The notes below the pieces were generated by a model that saw only the letters and a program-made list of their open reading frames with translations, ran no database searches and had not been told where the DNA came from. DNA of 5,606 nucleotides from an uncultured Ruminococcus sp. (GTDB taxonomy: Bacteria; Bacillota; Clostridia; Oscillospirales; Ruminococcaceae), in NCBI GenBank assembly GCA_900554975.1, contig USJI01000090.1, positions 1-5,606 on the forward strand, given 5' to 3'. The translations under genes were made by a program, and so were the position numbers. Each line of letters opens with the position of its first letter. The first letter of the stretch is position 1. This document shows, piece after piece, positions 1-5,396 of the stretch.

Positions 1-351
1 ACCATGCCCGGAGCTGTCCTGAAGGTCGGTTATACAGATGAGAGAATGTTTCTCAGAATTTCTAAATATCATCACCGGGTTCTCAAGCTGAAATGGAAGC
101 TGCTCAATAATATTTCTATCGAGAAGGTGCCCGTGGTATATATCATCGGGCGAGCCAATACATTTATTAAGGGTTTTTATGTTTATTGTGAGTTCCAGGC
201 TGCTGTCTGCTCCGGAGATTGCAAGAGCATTGGTTGTCATGCCAATGACAATGGGCTGTGTACGGTCGATTGTACCATTATAATATTTTTCAATCTGTTC
301 CATGTAAGCAGTATACCTGCCTTTCAGGATTAGTTCTTGATTATCATTCAT
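1..351 (-). CDS. MuF-C-like (PBECR-type) domain protein, C-terminus cut by window edge
   Basis: An open frame runs from an ATG at 351 to the left edge without a stop (117 codons seen), so the C-terminus is missing. The protein begins MNDNQELILKGRYTAYMEQI. Residues about 31-115 contain, in order, PIVIGMTTNAL, a TINIKTLNKCIG segment, YHGHLLDRNIIEQLPFQLENP, PVMIFRNSEKHSLICITDL and a final G. This pattern (IG.T..L, L.K, HG.L, QLP..L.NPV.IF, LTDL) is what I recall for the phage MuF C-terminal domain, a nuclease-fold family related to Barnase/EndoU/RelE-like toxins, often found in large ICE proteins. That match is from memory. GAGGAA about 8 bases upstream serves as ribosome site. It starts 4 bp after the RHH gene stop and is surely in the same operon. 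Whether it is a stand-alone nuclease or the start of a large multidomain protein cannot be seen. Confidence 0.7.
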   Translation of the reverse strand, partial: MNDNQELILKGRYTAYMEQIEKYYNGTIDRTQPIVIGMTTNALAISGADSSLELTINIKTLNKCIGSPDDIYHGHLLDRNIIEQLPFQLENPVMIFRNSEKHSLICITDLQDSSGHG

Positions 352-355
352 ATAA

Positions 356-751
356 TTATTCCTCATCCGAAACTCTGCTTTTCGTATATCGAACCCCTTT
401 TTTACGTGCATCTTCATAAACTGCGGCAACATCCTCCTGCAGCTCTACAGGAACAAAGCGTGCGATGGCTTCTGCGGTCAGATATGCCGCGGCTGAGGCT
501 TGTATGCATGTCTTGGCAGACAATGCGGCAAGACGTTCTATTGACGGCTGCATTACGATCCTTAACTGTTCCCTTATGATGGCGCTTATGTAATTTATAT
601 TTGATTCTGATAAGTTTCCATTAAGCCCGGCTTCCGTGTACCGGCGCACAGTTTCCGATATTGATATATGATTTTTGTCTGATATATTTTTTAAAAGCTT
701 ATATGTTTCACTGTCAAAGGTGACGGTAATGCGCACTCTGTCCATATTCAA
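356..751 (-). CDS. Ribbon-helix-helix (CopG/Arc-type) DNA-binding protein
   Basis: A 131-residue protein if read from TTG at 751. Residues 7-13 (RITVTFD) form the DNA-contacting beta strand. Residues about 14-25 form helix 1, and 31-43 (ISETVRRYTEAGL) form helix 2, giving a classic RHH dimerisation and DNA-binding unit. The remainder (about 52-115) is predicted helical and Ala-rich (LAALSAKTCIQASAAAYLTAEAI broken around residues 76-98), ending in a basic stretch (ARKKGVRYTKSR) and an acidic tail. RHH proteins of this size on ICEs act as transcriptional regulators, antitoxins or relaxosome accessory factors; the sequence does not decide which. The start is chosen from the ribosome site CTCCCTCC (758-765, read GGAGGGAG), which is 6 bases from TTG 751 but 12 from ATG 745. 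The N-terminus overlaps an inverted repeat shared with the virD4 start. It lies 37 bp after the recombinase stop and 4 bp before the MuF-like gene. Confidence 0.85.
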   Translation of the reverse strand: MNMDRVRITVTFDSETYKLLKNISDKNHISISETVRRYTEAGLNGNLSESNINYISAIIREQLRIVMQPSIERLAALSAKTCIQASAAAYLTAEAIARFVPVELQEDVAAVYEDARKKGVRYTKSRVSDEE

Positions 752-763
752 TGTGTTCTCCCT
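741..763. repeat. Left copy of inverted repeat flanking the recombinase gene
   Basis: The plus-strand sequence has the form TCC-A-TATTCAATGTG-TT-CTCCCT. The reverse complement of 1434-1455 reads TCC-C-TATTCAATGTG-C-CTCCCT. About 20 of 23 positions match, with an 11-base perfect core. CTCCCT is a ribosome-site complement and could recur for functional reasons, but the TCC.TATTCAATGTG part is not explained that way. The repeat covers the RHH start codon region. Confidence 0.6.
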
Positions 764-765
764 CC
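758..765 (-). promoter_or_regulatory. Ribosome binding site deciding the TTG start of the RHH gene
   Basis: Read on the minus strand this is GGAGGGAG. Spacing to TTG 751 is 6 bases, ideal, while the in-frame ATG at 745 would be 12 bases away. This favours TTG, though ATG 745 remains possible and would shorten the protein by only two residues. Most of the site lies inside the left inverted repeat (741-763). Confidence 0.65.
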
Positions 766-788
766 GGTTATGTCTGTAGGTTAGTTTT

Positions 789-1376
789 CTATTCTTCTTT
801 TAGGGCAAGAGCAAGCTTGTCATACATGCTGTCCTGCTGTCTTGTTGTGTATTTCATATATATAGTTGTTGTTCCAATACGTTTATGTCCCAGCCACCAC
901 TGGATATCCTTTGTGTCAAATCCATATTCGGCCAGTTCTATTGCCCGTGTATGACGGAGAACATGAAAGTGCTGTTTGCTTGCCGGAATATCGGCGCGCA
1001 TGCAGTGATACTTCATGATCTTATCAAGACTTTTTCGTGACAATGCAGTGCCTTTCTGGCTTACGAAAAGGTATTCAGATTCCTTATATTGTGTATCACG
1101 GATATTCAGATAATCATTGATGGCAGCCTGCACGCGTGGGTCAATGATTCGTATTGTATTGTCATTGCCTTTTTTTAGTCTTGTGCAGTAGATACTTGAT
1201 TGGAGAGTATCATAATCATCCATTTTTAAAAGACACACCTCTGTGGCTCTTAATCCGCAATATTCAGCCAGATATATAATTGCGCGGTTCCTTACCGCGT
1301 GCCGGCGCTCATCGGTGTCAACTGAACCGAACAGGCGCCCTTTTTCTTCCTGTTTAAGAAATTTAATTGTACTCAA
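789..1376 (-). CDS. Short tyrosine recombinase (phage-integrase / XerD-like catalytic domain)
   Basis: Protein of 195 residues from TTG at 1376, ending LALKEE. All catalytic residues of the tyrosine recombinase fold are visible: Arg43 in YCGLRATEV, Lys68/69 in the RLKKGND hairpin, His138-x-x-Arg141 in HVLRHTRA, His164 in WWLGHKRIG, and nucleophile Tyr173 in TTIYMKY. The enzyme should cut and rejoin DNA through a 3'-phosphotyrosine. The N-terminal SAM-like core-binding domain of typical 300-400-residue ICE integrases is absent; this size is more like FimB/FimE-type invertases. The start follows GAGGTGA (1381-1387, minus strand) by 4 bases, or 7 from GAGG. An upstream in-frame ATG at 1445 has no ribosome site and would add an implausible Cys-rich leader. 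The gene is divergent from virD4, leads a probable operon with the RHH and MuF-like genes, and is the only gene between inverted repeats 741-763 and 1434-1455. It may be a DNA invertase rather than the element's integrase. Confidence 0.9.
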   Translation of the reverse strand: MSTIKFLKQEEKGRLFGSVDTDERRHAVRNRAIIYLAEYCGLRATEVCLLKMDDYDTLQSSIYCTRLKKGNDNTIRIIDPRVQAAINDYLNIRDTQYKESEYLFVSQKGTALSRKSLDKIMKYHCMRADIPASKQHFHVLRHTRAIELAEYGFDTKDIQWWLGHKRIGTTTIYMKYTTRQQDSMYDKLALALKEE

Positions 1377-1380
1377 TTTA

Positions 1381-1387
1381 TCACCTC
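1381..1387 (-). promoter_or_regulatory. Ribosome binding site setting the TTG start of the recombinase
   Basis: The minus strand reads ACGAGGTGATAAA followed by TTG at 1376. This near-consensus site sits 4-7 bases from TTG and argues against the ATG at 1445, which lacks one. Confidence 0.7.
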
Positions 1388-1404
1388 GTAAATTTGTAAA
1401 AAGT

Positions 1405-1426
1405 GGACAAAATAAGCATTTTGTCC
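1405..1426. promoter_or_regulatory. Perfect 9-bp inverted repeat in divergent intergenic region (candidate operator)
   Basis: Arms GGACAAAAT (1405-1413) and ATTTTGTCC (1418-1426) are exact reverse complements separated by AAGC. The site is about 30 bp upstream of the recombinase TTG and ends 18 bp before the virD4 TTG, so a dimeric repressor here could control both directions; the neighbouring RHH protein is the obvious candidate by position only. It could also form an RNA hairpin in the virD4 leader, or be part of a recombinase-binding site. No run of U follows it on either strand that would make a good intrinsic terminator. I saw no second copy in the window. Confidence 0.55.
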
Positions 1427-1433
1427 CCAAAGA

Positions 1434-1455
1434 AGGGAGGCACATTGAATAGGGA
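1434..1455. repeat. Right copy of inverted repeat flanking the recombinase gene, spanning the virD4 start
   Basis: The plus strand reads AGGGAG-G-CACATTGAATA-G-GGA, matching the reverse complement of 741-763 at about 20 of 23 positions with one single-base gap and two mismatches. It contains the ribosome site core (AAGGGAGG, 1433-1440), CACA and the TTG-AAT start of virD4, the same arrangement as the left copy has for the RHH gene. Confidence 0.6.
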
Positions 1456-3370
1456 TGGAACGAAGGGGAAAAAGAGAAAAATCAGATGGCTTTTGTCATC
1501 AGCTCTTTTCATCCTGCTAATCAGCCCATGGCTGGGCTATCTGCTGACGCAGTTTTTAAACGCTGCGGCAAGTGGTAGTATCAACCATACAATTTTAGAT
1601 GTCAATTACTTTCATGCTTTATGTAGTCAAAAAAATGGAAGTACGGCAACCTTTAGTGTAGTAACAGGTGTTTTAATGTCCTGTGTGGTTGCATTGATTA
1701 CCACAGACAGGACATCGAAGCTATCATCTGTCGGAATGATGAAGGTGACAGATGATATATCAATTCCGGTTTCGGCCGGAAATGGCCAGCACGGAAGTGA
1801 ACGGTTTCTGACAGAAAAGGAAAAACGCGATTTGTATGCCGTTTACACACCGGGAGAAAAATTTACCAGGAAAGCAGGCCTCGTTATCAATTATGAAAAG
1901 ATAGGAAGAAAGGAGCGGTTTTATTACATAAAAGATGATCTGCATTCAATGGTTATAGGAACAACCGGTGCAGGAAAAGACAGAAGGGTAATGTTAACCA
2001 CGCTGTTTCTCCAGATTATGTCGGGAGTGTCGATTGCACTCTCAGACGTCAAGGGAGACATGTACTGTTATACCTCAGATTTTGCAAGAAAAAATGGATA
2101 TGATGTTGCAGTGCTTGATTTAAGACAGCCGGAGAAGAGTGACAGATATAACTTTCTCCAGCCGATACTTAATGCGCTGGCTGAAGGAAATACGCCAAAG
2201 GCAATAGATGCTACCTGGGACTTGGTATCAGTGCTTGTCGGGCAACAGAAGGGAGAACCCCTCTGGTATAACGGGGAGACAGCGACGATTGCCGCAGCAA
2301 TCCTCTGCGTATGCCTGGAAGCTCCGCCGGAATATCGCAACATGGCTAATGTCTATTATTTTATTGCATATATGTGTAAGTCAGATATGTATGGACAGAT
2401 GCTGCTTAATGAATATCTGAATAATCTTGATGATGACCATCCTGCAAAGGGAGTGTTTGCGATGGCTCAGATCGCAGCTTCCAAGACGAGGTCATCATTT
2501 TTCACATCGGCATTAGGAACGCTTAGATTATTTACCAATCCTAATATTGCAGCTATGACATCTGTAAGCGATTTTGACTTAAAAGATATAGGCAGGGAAA
2601 AAACCATTCTGTACATGATTGTACCGGATGATAAAAAAACTCTATATCCGCTTGTTTCAATTATGGTGACACAGTTATACAGTCAGCAGATTGAATTGGC
2701 GAATGAGCATGGACAGAGACTTCCGGTAGATACGGATTATGACCTGAACGAACTTGGAAATTTCCCAACCATTCCGTGTCTTGGGAATATTCTGTCGGCT
2801 GGAAGAAGCCGTGGAATAAGGGTTAATGCTGTGATACAGGACATTCAGCAGATGGAAAAGAATTATAAAGAGGACTTCAAGAATATAAAGACTAACTGTC
2901 AGATAAAGCTGTATCTGAAGTCTGATGACCCGGATACGCTCAAGATGATTTCGGAATCTCTTGGCAATTATACAGTCAAGAGTGTAGGAGCCTCAAATAG
3001 TGTGAGCACAGACAGAACCAATGGTGGTAATTTCTCTAATTCTTCAAATCTCGGAGGTAGAAAGCTTCTTGAACCGGCTGAGGTAGGGAGAATTAATTCA
3101 CCGTATGCCATATGTCTGATGACAGGTCATTACGGTGCGGTGAACAAACTTCCGGATATAAGTGAAACCTGCGTAAATAAAGAGTTCGGCATGGGCAATA
3201 GGCAGGAGAACATAGAACTTATTCAAAAAGTTGAAAAATCCAGGGAGGTCAGAGAACTTCCAAAAACAATCCCATTGTGGGGGATATGGAACACAATAAA
3301 AAATGAGCCGGATGATGGAACTCAGATAAAAAAGAAAAGAGTGTCATTCCTTAAGGGTGATGAGGAGTGA
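1445..3370 (+). CDS. virD4: VirD4/TraG-type conjugative coupling protein with altered Walker motifs
   Basis: Inner-membrane T4SS ATPase that couples the DNA-relaxase complex to the secretion channel. From TTG 1445 it has 641 residues: basic N-terminus, transmembrane spans at about 15-37 and 69-86, then the RecA-like ATPase domain. Walker A is GTTGAGKD (172-179); SDVKGDMY (200-207) matches the family's SDPKGELY; NFLQP, ATWDLVSVLVGQ, SFFTSALGTLRLFTNP and GRSRGIR (453-459) are family signatures; Walker B is YDLNELGNFP, with Asn435-Glu436. The family normally has GK[S/T] and DE, so Asp179 and Asn435 are both unusual. TTG is chosen because AAGGGAGG (1433-1440) lies 4 bases upstream; a GTG at 1403 would put the inverted repeat 1405-1426 inside the gene and has no ribosome site. 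It is the first gene of the rightward operon, ending 16 bp before the Maff2-like gene. Confidence 0.93.
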   Translation: MNRDGTKGKKRKIRWLLSSALFILLISPWLGYLLTQFLNAAASGSINHTILDVNYFHALCSQKNGSTATFSVVTGVLMSCVVALITTDRTSKLSSVGMMKVTDDISIPVSAGNGQHGSERFLTEKEKRDLYAVYTPGEKFTRKAGLVINYEKIGRKERFYYIKDDLHSMVIGTTGAGKDRRVMLTTLFLQIMSGVSIALSDVKGDMYCYTSDFARKNGYDVAVLDLRQPEKSDRYNFLQPILNALAEGNTPKAIDATWDLVSVLVGQQKGEPLWYNGETATIAAAILCVCLEAPPEYRNMANVYYFIAYMCKSDMYGQMLLNEYLNNLDDDHPAKGVFAMAQIAASKTRSSFFTSALGTLRLFTNPNIAAMTSVSDFDLKDIGREKTILYMIVPDDKKTLYPLVSIMVTQLYSQQIELANEHGQRLPVDTDYDLNELGNFPTIPCLGNILSAGRSRGIRVNAVIQDIQQMEKNYKEDFKNIKTNCQIKLYLKSDDPDTLKMISESLGNYTVKSVGASNSVSTDRTNGGNFSNSSNLGGRKLLEPAEVGRINSPYAICLMTGHYGAVNKLPDISETCVNKEFGMGNRQENIELIQKVEKSREVRELPKTIPLWGIWNTIKNEPDDGTQIKKKRVSFLKGDEE

Positions 3371-3386
3371 CGGAAAGGATGAAGAT

Positions 3387-3671
3387 ATGATTTTGGCAAA
3401 TAAAATACTGCAATCAGCGTTTTTTCAAAATTTAAAAACATTGGTTACAGATTCAAAGGAGGCACTGTTGGCATTTGAAGGAGTGTTTGTAATACTCCTG
3501 ATAATCTGGCAGCTGCTTGCAATGCAGGGTGCTACGGCATCACTTGATGACAATGCAGCGCAATCAGCGACTCAGAAATATATTAAAAGAATTAAAATCA
3601 TCGTTATAGTGGGTGTGATTATATTGTGTGCCACGGCATTATTTACACTGATTTTGAGTTATTTCAAATAA
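3387..3671 (+). CDS. Small two-span membrane protein, Maff2/VirB2-like
   Basis: Ninety-four residues. An N-terminal segment with SAFFQNLKTLV (10-20) precedes a first membrane span at about 28-45, a loop with acidic then basic residues (DD at 54-55, KYIKRIK at 64-70), and a second span at about 70-91. The AFFQ..TLV opening, two-span layout and position directly after virD4 match what I recall of the Maff2 family of Tn1549-like elements, thought to be a VirB2-like T4SS component. That assignment is from topology and context. ATG 3387 is preferred because AAGGA (3375-3379) lies 7 bases upstream; GTG 3357 or ATG 3360 would overlap virD4 and add a polar leader (MRSDGKDED). The loop faces the cytoplasm by the positive-inside rule. 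Confidence 0.7.
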   Translation: MILANKILQSAFFQNLKTLVTDSKEALLAFEGVFVILLIIWQLLAMQGATASLDDNAAQSATQKYIKRIKIIVIVGVIILCATALFTLILSYFK

Positions 3672-3682
3672 GGGGAATATGT

Positions 3683-4516
3683 ATGAACATGATTCTGGCT
3701 GCTGTATGGCCGTTTAACAAAATACAGGAGTGGTTTGAAGAGGTTGTTACAAGCATAATAAATGGAATTATATTTTTGGTAGAGGAAGCCTTTGATAAAG
3801 GAAATTTGACCATGAACAGTAGAATAATGGTTCAAGCGTATGAAGCAACGCAGAAGATTTCATTAATTTTAATTATAGTTCTATCACTGAAGCACATTCT
3901 TGAAACTTACATATTGGAATTAGATGGTGATTCCGACTCGGATCCCCTGCTTGTGCTTGTGAGAAATTCTAAAGCAATGCTGGTGATAAGTGCAGGTGCA
4001 CTTATCACAAATCTTCTCGTAAAATGGAGCGATAGCTTGTGCAGTTATATCACAGATTCAGTAACATACTCATTTAATGCTGCCGGGCTCGCAACTGCCC
4101 TTATTGCCAATATTAAATTCGGATGGTTCTCGTTGGTTTTCGTGATTGTTTTTGCGGTTATAGTGCTTATTTGTTGTTTGGTTGCATTGATAAGAGGCGT
4201 TGAACTGGGACTTATGAAAATCTTATTGCCTATAATGGCATGCAATCTTACGTCTATAAAACAGGATAGGTGGAATGATTTTTTTGCTTCATTTATTGTG
4301 GTCGCGTTCGGCTACATAGTACAGATGATCCTGTTTAAGCTTGCAATGACGTATGCAATTGAAGGTGATCCGCTTGCACTTTTGAAATCACTTGTATGTT
4401 TATTTTTCTTTATAAAAACACCTAACTGGCTTCAGAAGTTTGCATACAGCTCAGGCCTAAAGGACACCGCGCGGAGCGGAATGTATTTAGGAATGATGAT
4501 GGGGAGACGTTTATGA
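3683..4516 (+). CDS. VirB6/TrbL-like polytopic T4SS channel protein
   Basis: A 277-residue integral membrane protein. An amphipathic start (NKIQEWFEEVVTSIINGII, 12-30) is followed by probable spans at about 57-77, 98-114, 148-170, 172-188, 200-223 and 233-246. The C-terminal TPNWLQKFAYSSGLK (246-260) and the VVAFGYIVQMILFK segment resemble the VirB6/TrbL-like proteins of clostridial ICEs, which form the inner-membrane part of the mating channel. ATG 3683 is chosen because AAGGGGAA (3670-3677) lies 5 bases upstream and the preceding gene ends at 3671; the frame is open further upstream to 3626 but only as overlap with that gene. The stop overlaps the next start as ATGA (4513-4516), suggesting translational coupling. 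A perfect 26-bp palindrome lies in codons 101-109. Confidence 0.8.
   Translation: MNMILAAVWPFNKIQEWFEEVVTSIINGIIFLVEEAFDKGNLTMNSRIMVQAYEATQKISLILIIVLSLKHILETYILELDGDSDSDPLLVLVRNSKAMLVISAGALITNLLVKWSDSLCSYITDSVTYSFNAAGLATALIANIKFGWFSLVFVIVFAVIVLICCLVALIRGVELGLMKILLPIMACNLTSIKQDRWNDFFASFIVVAFGYIVQMILFKLAMTYAIEGDPLALLKSLVCLFFFIKTPNWLQKFAYSSGLKDTARSGMYLGMMMGRRL
3983..4008. repeat. Perfect 12-bp-arm palindrome inside the virB6-like gene
   Basis: Arms GTGATAAGTGCA (3983-3994) and TGCACTTATCAC (3997-4008) are exact reverse complements around a central GG. The arms fall on codons 101-108 (V-I-S-A-G-A-L-I). In RNA this would give an 11-bp stem with a four-base AGGU loop; in DNA it is a two-fold symmetric protein site. 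Arms of this length at such close spacing are unlikely by chance in a window this size. Confidence 0.6.
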
Positions 4517-5037
4517 TTTTACTTGATGTGACGTATACATCATTCGGGCAGGATATTATGGCAGTGACCAATCAACTGGTCATTGTCATCTGCGTGGGGG
4601 TGGCTCTTAAGATAATTCAGACATTATATGCTCTGGCAGGCGAGAGTATCACAGTAGACAAGGCAAAAAATAAAATTAAGCAGCTTTTTAAGGTAATAAT
4701 AATATCCGTGTCATTATTTGAGTTGACAGATACCATTGTAAATGGATATCTGCTCAGCCGGGTAGACCAGAATCAAAGCTCAATAGCTCTGGTCAATATA
4801 TTCAGGTACATGGTTGTTTTATTTAAAGATCTTATAGGAGCAGCTACGGTAATGTCCGGCTCCATATCAGTGGTTTTGCTGATTATTAAACTGATGGAAA
4901 TTCAGAAAGCCTCAGAGAACGATATTGCGGAGTTAAAAAAACAAGCAGTAAGAATCATTAAGATAGGAGTGCTGATAACTTTAACATTGGGAATAGTTAC
5001 AATGCTGTGTGACCATCTTGGAGTCCGCTTAGGTTAG
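4513..5037 (+). CDS. Unrecognised four-span membrane protein of the T4SS operon
   Basis: I do not recognise a named family for this 174-residue protein. Predicted spans are at about 18-40, 61-81, 100-130 (one long span or two short ones) and 148-166. Two charged loops, GESITVDKAKNKIKQ (43-57) and QKASENDIAELKKQ (131-144), separate spans 1-2 and 3-4, so the protein looks like two copies of a span-basic loop-span unit, the layout of the small Maff2-like protein two genes upstream. The start overlaps the virB6-like stop as ATGA, with GGGGAG (4501-4506) 6 bases upstream. Location between VirB6-like and PrgI/VirB3-like genes suggests an inner-membrane T4SS part; a VirB6 accessory or extra pilin-like subunit is possible but unproven. 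Confidence 0.75.
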   Translation: MILLDVTYTSFGQDIMAVTNQLVIVICVGVALKIIQTLYALAGESITVDKAKNKIKQLFKVIIISVSLFELTDTIVNGYLLSRVDQNQSSIALVNIFRYMVVLFKDLIGAATVMSGSISVVLLIIKLMEIQKASENDIAELKKQAVRIIKIGVLITLTLGIVTMLCDHLGVRLG

Positions 5038-5057
5038 GGTAAAAAGGGTGAAAGATT

Positions 5058-5396
5058 ATGAATGACAATGACAAAAAACTTTACATTCCGGTGAATGTAC
5101 TTGAGACAAAGGATATCATCCCCGGAATCGGAGGAAAAGAGCTTGCTGCTATAGGAATTACAGCCGTTGTGGGTGTGATTATAAGCATAATAGTATATGC
5201 CGTAAATAACAATATGCTTACATGCCTTATGATTATCGCCTTTGCAGGCTCGGCTGCGTTTATTGCGGTGCGCCGCGATAATCATAACGAAAACATGATT
5301 GACAAGATATTACAGATTTACAGATATTCTAGTGCACAAAAACGGTTTGAGTACGAATATATGGGGATTAAATCACCATGGGAGGATGGACAATGA
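5058..5396 (+). CDS. PrgI/VirB3-like small T4SS membrane protein
   Basis: A 112-residue protein. A polar N-terminus (KLYIPVNVLETKDIIPGIGGKEL, in two blocks around 7-29) precedes a pair of membrane spans at about 30-49 and 53-71 forming a hairpin, then VRRDN and a charged cytoplasmic tail ending RFEYEYMGIKSPWEDGQ. Size, hairpin topology with a cytoplasmic tail, and position in the operon match the PrgI/VirB3-type proteins of Gram-positive ICEs, which usually sit just before the VirB4 ATPase. Here an SSB gene follows instead within the window. ATG 5058 has AGGGTGA about 6 bases upstream. The stop overlaps the ssb start as ATGA (5393-5396). Confidence 0.65.
   Translation: MNDNDKKLYIPVNVLETKDIIPGIGGKELAAIGITAVVGVIISIIVYAVNNNMLTCLMIIAFAGSAAFIAVRRDNHNENMIDKILQIYRYSSAQKRFEYEYMGIKSPWEDGQ

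Noticed and set aside
4..579. Plus-strand open frames at 4-333 and 337-579
   Set aside because: They lie antisense to the MuF-like and RHH genes, whose proteins show clear family patterns; the plus-strand products show none.
1405..1430. Inverted repeat read as an intrinsic terminator
   Set aside because: The stem is AT-rich and not followed by a U run on either strand.
1403..1444. Possible earlier GTG start of the virD4-like gene at 1403
   Set aside because: No ribosome site precedes it, it would place the inverted repeat 1405-1426 inside the gene, and a good AAGGGAGG site stands before TTG 1445.
1377..1444. Sigma-A promoters for the divergent operons
   Set aside because: Candidates such as TTGTAC with TAAATT (1367-1394, plus) or TACAAA (minus) match too few consensus positions or lack a partner at 16-18 bp spacing, so none is listed as a feature.
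1377..1445. Longer recombinase reading from ATG 1445 on the minus strand
   Set aside because: No ribosome site, an atypical Cys-rich leader, and a near-consensus GAGGTGA site before TTG 1376.
3357..3386. Upstream GTG/ATG starts for the Maff2-like gene overlapping virD4
   Set aside because: They add a polar leader not expected for the family, and AAGGA is correctly spaced for ATG 3387.
4565..4582. Inverted repeat TGACCA / TGGTCA in the four-span protein gene
   Set aside because: Six-base arms with a six-base gap are expected by chance in a window of this size.
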